DNA from: Hymenobacter taeanensis
GTDB taxonomy: Bacteria; Bacteroidota; Bacteroidia; Cytophagales; Hymenobacteraceae
DNA length: 64,000 nt
Direction: 5' to 3'
NCBI RefSeq assembly: GCF_013137895.1
Contig: NZ_CP053538.1
Location: 2,573,001 to 2,637,000 of the forward strand
Shown piece after piece: positions 27,809 through 36,800 of this stretch. Each line of letters begins with the position of its first letter. The first letter of the stretch is position 1. The notes beneath the pieces were generated by a model. That model made no database searches, was not told the origin of the DNA, and was given only the letters and a program-made list of their open reading frames with translations. A program made the position numbers and the translations under genes.

Positions 27809-28606
27809 TTAGCTTCCCATTTTACTCAGCACGAAGGATACGAGGAAGCCTAGCACTGTGATCAGACCCGTGAAGTTGTGGGCAACTTCAAACGCTTCCG
27901 GAATCATGGTGTCGGCAATCATGGCCAGCACCGCACCGGCAGAAACGGCCATGGTTGCGGCCACGGTATTCTCCGAGAAGCCGCTGAAAATAGTATAGCC
28001 CAGCAAAGACGATATGCCCGAAATGATCATAATGCCGGCCCATAGCAGCAACACATACTGCGGCGAGCGGCCGGCCTTTTTCATTCCCGCTGCGCTGGAA
28101 AGGCCTTCGGGCAGGTTAGAGAGGAAGATGGCCACCACGGCTACCATGCTCACGGCGCCCCCGGCCAGCATGCTCAAGCCAATAACAATGCTCTCTGGAA
28201 TACCATCGAGCAGGGCACCAATTGCCAGGGCCATGCCGTTGTCGTCACCATTATCGGCTCCGGCTTTCTCACCCGACTGCACCGCCGCGCGTTCGTGCTT
28301 TTGCTGGTCGCCGGAGCGTTTGCGGTGCTTAGCGCCCTGGCGGGCCAGCAGCCAGTTGGCAAACGTGTACACTGCCGCGCCTCCCACAAACCCAATTGCC
28401 GTAGCATCAAAGCCGCCTTTTTTGTAGGCCTCTTCCATGAGCTCCAGGGAGAGGGTGGAGATAAGCACGCCGCTGCCAAATGCCATGATGGCGGCCACTA
28501 GGCGTTGCGGAACGTGCAGAAAGTAGCCAATGGCCGCGCCAATCAGCAAAGCAGAGCCTGATACCAGGCCCCAGAAGCCAGCCACGGCCCAGGTAGGAAA
28601 ATGCAT
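27809..28606 (-). CDS. ZIP-family divalent metal transporter
   Basis: 265-aa inner-membrane protein with eight hydrophobic segments. The metal-binding helices are recognisable: GALLDGIPESIVIG in TM4 and FLSNLPEGLSSA in TM5. A charged, His-containing loop (about 88-120, KHRKRSGDQQKHE) lies between TM3 and TM4, as is usual in ZIPs. It probably imports Zn, Fe or Mn. Start ATG at 28606; monocistronic by appearance. Confidence 0.92.
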   Translation of the reverse strand: MHFPTWAVAGFWGLVSGSALLIGAAIGYFLHVPQRLVAAIMAFGSGVLISTLSLELMEEAYKKGGFDATAIGFVGGAAVYTFANWLLARQGAKHRKRSGDQQKHERAAVQSGEKAGADNGDDNGMALAIGALLDGIPESIVIGLSMLAGGAVSMVAVVAIFLSNLPEGLSSAAGMKKAGRSPQYVLLLWAGIMIISGISSLLGYTIFSGFSENTVAATMAVSAGAVLAMIADTMIPEAFEVAHNFTGLITVLGFLVSFVLSKMGS

Positions 28607-28683
28607 ACGTGAGGGGAGTAGAGTACGGGTAGGTCTTGTCCCTCACGTACGGTTCCCCAATGACGCAAGTTGTAAGCAGTGGC

Positions 28684-28965
28684 CTAGGCCCCCTGATACC
28701 GCTCCAGCGTAGCGCGATACGTTTCCTCGGTCAGGCCCGCAACGTCTACTTTCTTGAACGGGGCCGTGTGGCCCGAAACCAGCGTAAGGTTTGCTTTGGT
28801 CACCCCAAACACCTCAGCTAGGTAGGCTAGTAGACACGCATTGGCTTTGCCATCCTGCGCCGGCGCTTTCAACCGCACCGTGATGGTGCCATCGGGCGCT
28901 ACCGAGAGCTGGTTGGCCTGGGCGTTAGGCTTGGCTTTCAGGTGAAGAACTGGCACTGCCGACAA
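28684..28965 (-). CDS. DUF167/YggU-family protein
   Basis: 93 aa with the family pattern: VRLKAPAQDGKANACLLAYLA, GVTKANLTLVSGHTAPFKKVDVAG. Function of the family is unknown. The only start that keeps the conserved N-terminus is TTG at 28965, which directly follows the TGA stop of the upstream small membrane gene (TGATTG). This implies translational coupling. Confidence 0.88.
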   Translation of the reverse strand: MSAVPVLHLKAKPNAQANQLSVAPDGTITVRLKAPAQDGKANACLLAYLAEVFGVTKANLTLVSGHTAPFKKVDVAGLTEETYRATLERYQGA

Positions 28966-29166
28966 TCAGGCAGGCGAGTTGTACGCGTCGTACACGTTCC
29001 AGGCCCAGATCAGGAAGGGAACTACCAGCGTCCAGGCCAGCAGGAAACCTAACACGCCGCCAATAGCCCAAATCAGGAAAGCCTTAATAAACTGGCCTTT
29101 TACCAACTGGCCTAGGCCAGGAATGAAGATGGAAAGCAGGGCCGGTAGGCCATACGTCTGTTTCAT
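28966..29166 (-). CDS. Small TM2-like membrane protein
   Basis: 66 aa with two hydrophobic segments and the loop IPGLGQLVKGQFIKA, which resembles the G-x-G-Q/H-x-Y-x-G signature of TM2/DUF5683 small membrane proteins. Ends in WNVYDAYN. Function unknown. It is sandwiched between nth and the DUF167 gene on the same strand. Confidence 0.82.
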   Translation of the reverse strand: MKQTYGLPALLSIFIPGLGQLVKGQFIKAFLIWAIGGVLGFLLAWTLVVPFLIWAWNVYDAYNSPA

Positions 29167-29233
29167 GACTTATTTTCAGAAGAGAGAAGATACTGCCGCG
29201 GTGCGCAGCAGGCACCGGCCAAACTACTTAAAA

Positions 29234-30037
29234 TTACAACAGCGCCGGCGCGGCGCTTTGGTTGGTGCGGGCCTGGCCAGTGGGGCAGCGCTCCAGCAAC
29301 ACGCACCGCCCACAGGCGGGGGTATGGAAATAGCAGCACTTCTGCCCATGAAACATAAGGGCCTCGTGGTGGTCGTACACGAGCTGGGCATCCCAACCGG
29401 GCGGCAACAAGGCTTCCAGTTGCGCATGGGCCGCCGCCTCGCCTACCTTGGGGCCAATTAAGCCCAGCCGCTGAGCCACCCGGTGGTGGTGGCTATCTAC
29501 GGGCATAGCCGGGCGGCGCAGATTGCTGAAGAGTAGTACGGCGGCGCTGGTTTTGGGCCCTACGCCGGGCAGAGCCTCCAGCCAGGCCCGCGCTTCCGGA
29601 ATAGGCATATCGGCCAGAAACTCCAGGTTGCAGGGGCCACCGCAGCGCTGGCCTACCTCGCGCAACACATGTTGCAGGCGGGGGGCTTTCTGCTCAGGCC
29701 AGGTGCAGGGGCTAATGGCTTCCTGTACCTCCTCAGTGGGGGCATCGCGCACGGCATCCCAGGTGTCAAACCGCGCCCGCAGCTGCTGGTAGGCTTTGTG
29801 CGAGTCCTGGTTGCGGGTGCGGTGCGAGAGCAGGGCGCTGATCAGCTCACTGAGCGGATCCTTGGTGCTGAAAAACCGGAACGGTGCCCCGTACTCAGCG
29901 CACAGCAGCTCGTGAGCCCAGAGGGCCAGTTCGCGGCGGGCATCTAAATCGGCGGGGGAGGTGGGGGCAGGCTTCACGAACTTGCCTACGCTCAGAACCG
30001 CCTTGGAGGTTAAGAAAAGCGCAAAAATAAACCCCAC
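29234..30037 (-). CDS. nth: Endonuclease III-like DNA glycosylase/AP lyase
   Basis: HhH-GPD base-excision repair enzyme. The helix-hairpin-helix is LPGVGPKTSAAVLL, containing the catalytic Lys; the catalytic Asp is in VDSHHHRV. The C-terminal iron-sulfur site is intact: C-x6-C-x2-C-x5-C in CYFHTPACGRCVLLERC. The frame starts at GTG 30037, but the first ~16 residues are hydrophobic and unlike the family. The true start may be a GTG around residue 17. Unusual HHH instead of the common TH in the Asp motif, so specificity may differ from classical Nth. Confidence 0.88.
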   Translation of the reverse strand: MGFIFALFLTSKAVLSVGKFVKPAPTSPADLDARRELALWAHELLCAEYGAPFRFFSTKDPLSELISALLSHRTRNQDSHKAYQQLRARFDTWDAVRDAPTEEVQEAISPCTWPEQKAPRLQHVLREVGQRCGGPCNLEFLADMPIPEARAWLEALPGVGPKTSAAVLLFSNLRRPAMPVDSHHHRVAQRLGLIGPKVGEAAAHAQLEALLPPGWDAQLVYDHHEALMFHGQKCCYFHTPACGRCVLLERCPTGQARTNQSAAPALL

Positions 30038-30082
30038 CCGGGCCAGGCCAGGTGGGGGTGAGGGGCCGCAGTAGGTGGCTGG

Positions 30083-30841
30083 CTACTGCCCGCGGTTATA
30101 AAGCAGAATAGCCTGCTTGATGTTGTTCTGCTGCTTGCCACCAATTACCAGCGGCACAATAGCCAGCGGAATGGCCGCGTACACCAGCGGCGATACGGCA
30201 AAGCCGTTGCTGCCGCCAAAGCTAGAAAACGTACCGGCTAGCATCAGCCCCCCCGCCGCAATGTAGCTGAGCGTGGTGTAGGTCTGGTAGCGGCGGGCAT
30301 CCTGCAGCAGTTTCACGCTGCCGGGGTTGTCGGCGGTAGCTAGCTGCAGGTTTTTGAGGGTGAGATTTTCAATGGGGCCGTTATCCTTGCTGAAATAGTC
30401 GGTTTTTACGGTGCGGTAGCCACCGTAGGGGTAGCCGCCATACGGGTACCCACCGTAGCCGTAGCGGCCATACCCGCCAAAGCCGCCATATGGGTTGTTC
30501 ATGTACTGCGTGCTGGTGATGGAGTACAGGCTGATGCGCCCCACCCGGTCGCGGCGCAGCGTCGACTCGCGGTTGGAGCGGCCCGGGAGCGTGGTACGCA
30601 CATAAAAGCCGGTTTCGTCTTCGTAGTAGCGCACCTGGTCCAGGTCAAGGCGCTGCTGCCCATCCACGAGCAGGAAGCTGCGCCCAAATACGGGCTGCTT
30701 AATCTCCACATCATACCCACGCACTACCTGGCCGCTTTTCAGGCCTACGGCGTAGCGGGTGGTATTGGCCGGCGGCAGGGCCATTTGCTGACGCCGTTGC
30801 TGCTGCTGCACTGAATCGGGCAGTACGGGTGGCGCCGCCAA
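30083..30841 (-). CDS. Gly/Tyr-rich hypothetical protein, 3' part of a probable frameshifted secreted-protein gene
   Basis: No family recognised. It contains a strand-rich segment (VGLKSGQVVRGYDVEI), a low-complexity run built from YGGYPYGG units (about residues 120-145), and two hydrophobic stretches near the C-terminus. The frame begins only with TTG (30841) and lacks a signal peptide, yet stays open upstream to about 30982. A signal-peptide ORF sits immediately upstream in another frame. Adding one base in the six-G run at 30878-30883 would join them into one protein. I read this as one gene broken by a one-base deletion, sequence error or slippage. Confidence 0.7.
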   Translation of the reverse strand: MAAPPVLPDSVQQQQRRQQMALPPANTTRYAVGLKSGQVVRGYDVEIKQPVFGRSFLLVDGQQRLDLDQVRYYEDETGFYVRTTLPGRSNRESTLRRDRVGRISLYSITSTQYMNNPYGGFGGYGRYGYGGYPYGGYPYGGYRTVKTDYFSKDNGPIENLTLKNLQLATADNPGSVKLLQDARRYQTYTTLSYIAAGGLMLAGTFSSFGGSNGFAVSPLVYAAIPLAIVPLVIGGKQQNNIKQAILLYNRGQ

Positions 30842-30858
30842 AGTGCGCGGCTGGGCCG

Positions 30859-31062
30859 CTACCCGGCGGGCAGTGTCGGGGGGAGGGCGGTAGGTGCCGG
30901 TGCTGCCGCCGGTGAGGCCGTAACGGCGGGTGCGGCGGGCGTGGTAGCCGGAGGTGGGGTAGGAGCCCCCGGAAGCGTATTAAGCTGCCGGGGCGTCTGC
31001 TGGGCCAGGGCCGGAACAGTGAGCGTGCAGAGCACGGCTAATAGGAGAGAGCGGAGCTGCAT
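30859..31062 (-). CDS. Signal-peptide ORF, probable 5' part of the frameshifted gene
   Basis: Starts at ATG 31062 with a clean Sec signal (MQLRSLLLAVLCTLTVPALA) followed by a Pro/Ala/Thr-rich linker, and stops with TAG at 30859. A 67-aa exported linker without a domain is implausible as a complete protein. Joined to the downstream frame at the C6/G6 homopolymer it would give a protein of about 325 aa. The open frame also extends upstream to 31269 without a credible start. Confidence 0.6.
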   Translation of the reverse strand: MQLRSLLLAVLCTLTVPALAQQTPRQLNTLPGAPTPPPATTPAAPAVTASPAAAPAPTALPPTLPAG

Positions 31063-31475
31063 ATAGGAACTTAAGGTAGCAAGAAACCAAAAAAGCCAGG
31101 CGGGAGGTGGAAATATGGTGAAGAGCGCCCACCAAGCCGCCGAGCTGCACAAGGAAGCCGGAAGCAACTTAAAAAATGTAAGCAGAATGCGCGCACGGCC
31201 GGAGCAAACCACTGCTTTCGCAGAGACACCGCCAACCGCAGGATTGTGCCATGCGGCTAAAAGTTGCACGCAGTTTTTGCCTGTTTGAGCGGGCGCATCT
31301 TCTACTGCATTCTAACGCACAACTCCCTAGGAGTAGTATGCCAGCAGAGCAGGCAAGCGCAGCCTGCGGGTAAGCCCGGAAGGGCCTCGTAGGTGGGAGG
31401 TTGCAACGGCTAAGGCTGCCGGGTGTGCGACTACTACCAGGGAACAGGCCCAGGCCTGTTGTAGGGCTGTCCAAC

Positions 31476-31517
31476 AAAAAACCGGCGCGGCACCCTATAC
31501 AGGGCACCTCGCCGGTT
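31476..31517 (-). terminator. Intrinsic terminator of the sensor/regulator operon
   Basis: On the minus strand, an AACCGGCG / CGCCGGTT stem with further inner pairing (GGTGCCCT / AGGGTGCC) is followed by six U. Confidence 0.9.
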
Positions 31518-31542
31518 ACAGTAAGCCTGATATGGTAACGGG

Positions 31543-31953
31543 CTATTTCAGCAGCTGCTCCAGCAGGTTCATGCTGTCAACCATATCGGTGCTGGTTTCA
31601 AAATCAAGCGGCTTCAGAATGTAGCCGCTTACGCCCAGGTTTTGCGCGCTGAGGCGGTCTACATCCATGCCCGAGGTGGTAGTGATGAACACCGGAATCT
31701 GGCTTAGCTCAGGCATGCTGCGCAGCTCGGCCAAGAACTCATGCCCATTCATTTTGGGCATGTTCAGGTCTAGCAGAATAACTTCGGGCAGCGGCCGAAT
31801 GGGCTCCACATTGTTGCGGCCCAGCAGCAAATCAAGCGCTTCAATACCGTTGAAAGCCGTGTACAGCTTGTGCGGCACGTTGAAACGCTCGAAGGCTTTC
31901 TGGGCCGTCATGGTGTCAAAAAAGTCGTCTTCAACTAACAGAACGGAACGCAT
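31543..31953 (-). CDS. Single-domain response regulator (Rcp1/CheY-like)
   Basis: 136-aa stand-alone receiver with no output domain. Phospho-acceptor D62 in LLDLNMPKMNG, acidic pocket EDD (residues 8-10), Thr in ITTTSG and Lys114 in YILKPLD. The insert around residues 45-57 (GRNNVEPIRPLP) is typical of Rcp1-type regulators that pair with CHASE3 or phytochrome kinases. It lies 31 bp downstream of such a kinase, in the same operon. Confidence 0.93.
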   Translation of the reverse strand: MRSVLLVEDDFFDTMTAQKAFERFNVPHKLYTAFNGIEALDLLLGRNNVEPIRPLPEVILLDLNMPKMNGHEFLAELRSMPELSQIPVFITTTSGMDVDRLSAQNLGVSGYILKPLDFETSTDMVDSMNLLEQLLK

Positions 31954-31984
31954 AAGGGAAGGAGTAAGGCTAGGCCCGCACTGG

Positions 31985-33499
31985 TTAAAGTGCGGGCTGA
32001 GCCACGGAGGTGGGCTGCTTCGGCCACGTAAAGATAAAGGCCGTACCCTCGCCTTCCTGAGAATCTACCCGAATACTGGCTTTTTGTTCGTCCAGAATTT
32101 TCTTGACGATGCTCAGGCCGATGCCCGTGCTTTCGGCCGTGTTACGGTCGCGCAGGGTCTGAAACATCAGAAATATCTTCTCGTGAAACTGCGGCGCAAT
32201 TCCGGGCCCATCATCGCGAACGGTAAACTCGTAGTCGTGGGGCAGCTCCTGGCAGCTGATGGTGATGGTGCCCTCAGGCTTGTGGTGGTACTTGGCGGCG
32301 TTGCCCATGAGGTTGGTAAACACCTGCTGCAGGCTTAGGCGGTCAGTAACCAGCGTGGGCAGCGTGGTGGGCGTTTCTACCCGGAAACTGGCCGGCACCA
32401 CCATTTCCTGCACCTCCCGCACCAGCTGGCTTACCTGTACTTCCTCTAGCTTTTGCTCAGTGCGGCCCACCCGGGCGTAGGCCAGCAGGCCATTAATGAG
32501 ATCCTCGAGGCGGTGCAGGCGGCCCTTCATCATGTCCAGATACTGCCGCATTTGGTCGCTTAGCTCATTGGGCATTTCGCTCTCAATCCACTTCACCACC
32601 GTTAACACGCCCCGGAGTGGGGCCTTCAGGTCGTGAGAGGCCACGTAGGCAAACTGGTCGAGCTCCCGGTTGCGGGTTTCCAGCACGGTAAAGTTCTCAT
32701 CCAGGGTTTGGGTCATCCGGTTGAGCGAAGTAGCCAGGTTGCTCAGGCTGTCTTGGCCGCGGTCATTGATCTTAACCTTGTAATCACCCTGCACCACACG
32801 CTCCGCCAGGCCCTCAATCAGCTGAATACGGCGCGCCACCTCCTCATTCGTTTGCGTGAGCTGCTGCTGCAAGTCGGCATTTGCCTTGAGCTCCTGATAA
32901 ATCTTGTTGAAGAGCCACAGCACAATAATGGCGGCCAGCACCGCCGACGTGATAATGGCGGCCGGGGTGGTGTGCTGGTAAATATCCTGGCGCTGGCGGC
33001 GCTGACTTAGCAGGCCCTCCTCTTCGGCCTTCATATGCTCAACTAGCTGTCGCAGCTTTTCCTGCATAACCCGGTCGCCCTTAATCAGGCGCCGCACCGC
33101 TTCTACTGAGGGCTTCACCTGCAGGAAGGTGCTGAGGTACTGGGTCTCCTTCGTGATAAGGGTCTTGAGCGTATCCAGGCGCAGCTGCTGAGAGGTGTTG
33201 TCCAGCGTCAGGAGGCGGAGGGTGTCATAGTCTGCGTGTGCCTGTTGCAACACCTCCTGAAAGGTAGAGTTCTGGGTAGAGTCGTTCATGAGCAGGTACC
33301 CGCGCACCTGGCTTTGCGCGTCGCGCATGCGCATACGCAGGTCGGAGGTGCGTTGCAGTACCTGGTAGGTGTGCTCTACGCGCTGGGTATAGTAGCTGAG
33401 CTGCTGAATACTGTACCAGGCCAGAAGCGAGGTTAGCATGAGCACGCTCAGCGCAATGGTAAAGCCCAGAATAATCTTGGTGTTTAGCTGTAAACGCAT
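31985..33499 (-). CDS. CHASE3-type sensor histidine kinase
   Basis: Membrane sensor kinase of 504 aa from ATG 33499. Two transmembrane segments (about 10-30 and 180-200) flank a helical periplasmic CHASE3-like region. A coiled coil/HAMP-like segment precedes the HisKA domain with phospho-His289 (YVASHDLKAPLRG). The HATPase domain has N box NLMGNAAKY, G1 DDGPGI and G2 STGIGLSIV. The stimulus is unknown. Probable partner is the adjacent receiver-only protein. Confidence 0.93.
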   Translation of the reverse strand: MRLQLNTKIILGFTIALSVLMLTSLLAWYSIQQLSYYTQRVEHTYQVLQRTSDLRMRMRDAQSQVRGYLLMNDSTQNSTFQEVLQQAHADYDTLRLLTLDNTSQQLRLDTLKTLITKETQYLSTFLQVKPSVEAVRRLIKGDRVMQEKLRQLVEHMKAEEEGLLSQRRQRQDIYQHTTPAAIITSAVLAAIIVLWLFNKIYQELKANADLQQQLTQTNEEVARRIQLIEGLAERVVQGDYKVKINDRGQDSLSNLATSLNRMTQTLDENFTVLETRNRELDQFAYVASHDLKAPLRGVLTVVKWIESEMPNELSDQMRQYLDMMKGRLHRLEDLINGLLAYARVGRTEQKLEEVQVSQLVREVQEMVVPASFRVETPTTLPTLVTDRLSLQQVFTNLMGNAAKYHHKPEGTITISCQELPHDYEFTVRDDGPGIAPQFHEKIFLMFQTLRDRNTAESTGIGLSIVKKILDEQKASIRVDSQEGEGTAFIFTWPKQPTSVAQPAL

Positions 33500-33654
33500 G
33501 CAAAAATCAGGATGAGAAAAGCGCTGACTGCAATGATACAAGCCAGCGCACAGTAGTGGCCTACAACGGGCCGCAGCACTGGCGGGTTGGCCTGCGTATC
33601 TTCGCGGCGGCGCAACCGGGCTGGTCCTCTCACGGGGCCACCAGCCGCCGCCGC

Positions 33655-33662
33655 TAGTTTCG
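33655..33662 (+). promoter_or_regulatory. Candidate -7 promoter element TAGTTTCG
   Basis: Matches the TAnTTTCG variant seen before other genes here; 25 bp upstream of the methyltransferase ATG at 33688. Confidence 0.45.
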
Positions 33663-33687
33663 CCGTATTCACCCCCCCGTTGCCCCC

Positions 33688-34494
33688 ATGCCCGACGCTA
33701 TTACCAGCCCCCAGAACCCCCGCATTAAAAACCTGCTGAAGCTGCAGCAAAAATCGTCGGAGCGCCGGGCGCAGGGCCTCACCATTATTGAGGGGTTGCG
33801 GGAGCTGACCATTGCCCACGGGGCCGGCGTGGCCGTGCCTGCTCTGTTTGTGTGCACCGAGCTGGCCGGTGAGCAGCGGCAGCAGGAGCTGCGCACCCTG
33901 TTTGGTAAAGGCGAAACCGAGTGGTTTGAGGTATCGAAGGCGGTGTTTGAGAAAGTGGCCTACCGCGAAGGCTCCGACGGGGTGCTGGCTCTGGCCAAGC
34001 CGCCCCAGCTCACGCTAGGCCAGTTGCAGCTGCCCGCGGCCCCCTTGCTGCTGGTGCTGGAAGCCGTGGAGAAGCCCGGCAACCTGGGCGCCATTCTGCG
34101 CACCGCCGATGCGGCCCAGGCCACGGCCGTTATCGTCTGCGACCCGCGCACCGACTTGTTTAACCCCAACGCCATCCGGAGCAGCATTGGGTGCTCGTTC
34201 ACGGTGCCCACCATTGCCACTACCCGTGAGGAGCTGCTAGCCTGGTGCCGGCAGCACGGCATCAAAACCTACGCCGCCGCCCTCACCGACCAGGCCGTGG
34301 CCTACACCACCTGCGACTTCCGCGGCCCCACGGCCCTGGTAATGGGCACCGAAGCCGACGGCCTTACGCCCGCGCTCATGCAGGCCTGCGACCAGACCAT
34401 CATTATTCCCATGCGCGGGGCCATTGACTCGCTCAACGTAAGTACCGCCACCGCCATTCTCACCTTTGAGGCTGTGCGCCAGCGGGAGGGATAA
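33688..34494 (+). CDS. SpoU/TrmH-family RNA 2'-O-methyltransferase
   Basis: SPOUT-fold methyltransferase with all three motifs: NPGNLGAILRTADA (motif 1), LVMGTEADGLTP (motif 2) and IPMRGAIDSLNVSTATAI (motif 3). The N-terminal SpoU substrate-binding part (SPQNPRIKNLLKLQQKSSER) is present. It probably methylates 23S rRNA ribose; the exact nucleotide cannot be told. 268 aa, start ATG at 33688. Confidence 0.93.
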   Translation: MPDAITSPQNPRIKNLLKLQQKSSERRAQGLTIIEGLRELTIAHGAGVAVPALFVCTELAGEQRQQELRTLFGKGETEWFEVSKAVFEKVAYREGSDGVLALAKPPQLTLGQLQLPAAPLLLVLEAVEKPGNLGAILRTADAAQATAVIVCDPRTDLFNPNAIRSSIGCSFTVPTIATTREELLAWCRQHGIKTYAAALTDQAVAYTTCDFRGPTALVMGTEADGLTPALMQACDQTIIIPMRGAIDSLNVSTATAILTFEAVRQREG

Positions 34495-35009
34495 ACGTTG
34501 CTTATTGGAGCTTGGCTGGACACTTGAAGGTGGGTAGGTATCACTAATCCATTGTGTCACCTGCAGGTTGTTTCACTCGCTTACACTATTGGCCAGGCCT
34601 CAGCAAAAGGATGCTGCGCGCGTGTAGGGTACACCGTTGGCCTGGTATGCCGGTTTGCGGTACCATGGCCACTACCAGAAAAGGTGCCTAATAAAACAGC
34701 GGGTGGCTGCCAGGTGCTATGGAGCAGGTGGGTGCCGGGAAAATGACAAAAGCAAAAAATATGCATCCGGGTGTCAGATGAATAGCTGCTAATTAAAGCG
34801 CCTGTTGGGGTAGGCACAATGCCAGCGCTCAGAGCTGCTCAGCCGTATTGTCTGGCGCCACAAACTACTGCAAAACGGTATTTGGCCAGCTAGTTCACGT
34901 ATATTGTTTTCTGCCCGAATCAGCAACTGCTTTTGAGCTCACATACGAGATCAGCTGGTTCTTCGTCTATTACAGGAATAATGCACCGTATCACCTTGCC
35001 CCATGTCCT
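34495..35009. other. Intergenic region, no gene seen
   Basis: About 515 bp. The frame of the following gene stays open back to 34848, but that part shows no conserved character. No hairpin terminator or RNA was recognised. Confidence 0.4.
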
Positions 35010-35792
35010 ATGCTTCGTACTGCCTTAGTTATTTGTACCCTTGTGGCCGCTGGTGGTGTATTCAGCCTTTCTAACACCACGCGGCCTGCCGCGGCAGGTA
35101 ACCGGGTGCCCGTAGTGGTGGAGCTCTTTACCTCAGAAGGCTGCTCCAGCTGCCCCGCCGCCGATGATGCTCTGCGCCAACTGGAAACGGATCAGTCAGT
35201 AGATGGGATAGAAGTACTGGCCCTCGGCGAGCATGTGGATTACTGGAATCGGCTGGGCTGGAAAGACCCGTTTTCTTCGGCGGCTTTCACGGCGCGGCAG
35301 CGGGAGTACGCGGCGGCTTTCAACACCAACAGTTACACGCCGCAAGCGGTAGTTGACGGCGGCACCGAGCTAGTAGGCAGTCGGCAGTGGGCGCTGGTGA
35401 AGGCTATTGAGCAGGCCGCCAAAGCTCCGCGGGCTACCGTGCAGCTCACTCGTGCCGGCGCAAATTTGAAGGTGCGAGTAGGGCAGCTACCCGCCGGTAC
35501 GGGTGCCAGCACCGTGCTGCTAGCCTTTACTGAGAGTGGCCTCTCATCACAGGTTGGGCGCGGTGAGAATTCAGGCCGCCTGCTGCACCATGCTGCCGTG
35601 GTGCGTGAGCTGCAAACGCTGGGCAACCTGGGGCCCAACGGCACATTTACTGCTGCGCCTGCGCTGGCGCTCAACCCGCAGTGGAAAGTTGCCCACCTGA
35701 AGGCAGTAGTGCTAGTGCAGGAAAATGCCTCGCGCCACATTGTAGGCGTAGCCAGCCTGCCCCTAAGCGCGCAAGAAGCCGCAGTAAACTAG
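35010..35792 (+). CDS. DUF1223-family exported protein
   Basis: Thioredoxin-like DUF1223 protein of about 260 aa. Start ATG 35010 gives a signal peptide (MLRTALVICTLVAAGG...). The core starts VVVELFTSEGCSSCPAADDAL with a CxxC (CSSC), then HVDYWNRLGWKDPFSS and the conserved YTPQAVVDGG segment, all family hallmarks. Role unknown, perhaps periplasmic redox. The 54 upstream in-frame codons are not considered coding. Confidence 0.9.
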   Translation: MLRTALVICTLVAAGGVFSLSNTTRPAAAGNRVPVVVELFTSEGCSSCPAADDALRQLETDQSVDGIEVLALGEHVDYWNRLGWKDPFSSAAFTARQREYAAAFNTNSYTPQAVVDGGTELVGSRQWALVKAIEQAAKAPRATVQLTRAGANLKVRVGQLPAGTGASTVLLAFTESGLSSQVGRGENSGRLLHHAAVVRELQTLGNLGPNGTFTAAPALALNPQWKVAHLKAVVLVQENASRHIVGVASLPLSAQEAAVN

Positions 35793-36518
35793 CTGTTGCT
35801 ACAGCTAGACCAGCTTAGGCGGCGGCTTGTAGCGCCAGAACCCTACCGCACGAACTTTCCGTGGTATCTCTTGCGCATAGTGCTTTTTCTACTAGTACTA
35901 CGCACCTAGTGCTTAACCCAAGAAACCCGGCAGTAGCCACGAAACGCCGTTACTGGGCGCGTAGAGATTACCGGAATCTTGCCCTGGCCACAACCAGTTC
36001 CTTACTCGGAACAGCAACAAGCCCTATTGCGGCAGTGGTACACCACGAAGCTCTTGCCGCCAAAGCCCGCCAGATTCGCTCACCTATGAGCCCACTTCAA
36101 CTGGTGCCGTAGGTTTAGTATACGACTGGGTTATCTGGCACCTGATCTACCAAGTACACTCAACCCCCACTCTCCAATGACTGGCCTAGCGCCTCTCCGA
36201 GTTTGAGGTTGTGGAGATGGTATATGACACTCGCAATTTAGTCTCTCTGGAAGAAGCACTTCGCTTATTTCCCCAGGAAATGGAAGTGTTTCATAGGCGT
36301 GTGAGAAGAGCACTGGCGGGTTGGTAGATCGACGCCTACCCGGGTCTACTTCATCTCACATTGTAAAGGCCCCAATCCAAGCTCATATAGTTGCTAGTAA
36401 ACATAAATTGACTTATTAGACAGCACTGGTACCTCTACTTTCCCGTTTACAGACCCTTATCGCACTTTATTCTAAAGCCAGTCGCTACTTAAATCATCCT
36501 TTTCGTAGACGAGAGGCT
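35793..36518. other. Gene-poor region with a possible gene remnant
   Basis: About 725 bp without a convincing gene. On the plus strand a 36-codon frame at 36217-36327 translates to a natural-looking C-terminal piece (MVYDTRNLVSLEEALRLFPQ and on to VRRALAGW). The same frame upstream has two stops just before it, then another ~70 open codons ending LVYDWVIWHLIYQV. This looks like decay of an older gene, but no family was recognised. Confidence 0.3.
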
Positions 36519-36800
36519 TTACCTGTTTTTGAACAGATTATACGTATAGCCTGCATAAAATACACATAGGAGTACGAGCGTATTACCCCCTAAAAAGAGG
36601 CGCTGTTTGCTGTTCAACACCACGATGTACAGCAGGAAAGCAATTATGAAGTAAGCGCCCGATAAGACATACCGCCAATTCGTTCTTTTCTCTTGGAAGT
36701 AATACAGCTGGAATACTTCAATTGAGAAAAAGATGGGTGCAAAGAGCGCTGCACCCATAGCGGCGGCGTGAAGGTGTTCGTTAACAATGTATACAGCCAT
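36519..36800 (-). CDS. Small membrane protein, unknown function
   Basis: 93 aa with three predicted transmembrane helices (ALFAPIFFSIEVFQLYY; YVLSGAYFIIAFLLYIVVL; NTLVLLCVFYAGYTYNLF) and a basic end KNR. Start ATG at 36800. The hydrophobic periodicity and positive-inside charges argue for a real protein; codon use is more AT-rich than its surroundings. Confidence 0.5.
   Translation of the reverse strand: MAVYIVNEHLHAAAMGAALFAPIFFSIEVFQLYYFQEKRTNWRYVLSGAYFIIAFLLYIVVLNSKQRLFLGGNTLVLLCVFYAGYTYNLFKNR

Noticed and set aside
35861..36112. 83-codon plus-strand frame after the DUF1223 gene
   Set aside because: Low-complexity Ala/Thr/Ser translation without motifs; another frame in the same interval looks equally plausible, so neither is supported.
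36131..36313. 60-codon minus-strand frame
   Set aside because: Overlaps the better-looking plus-strand remnant, and has no features of its own.
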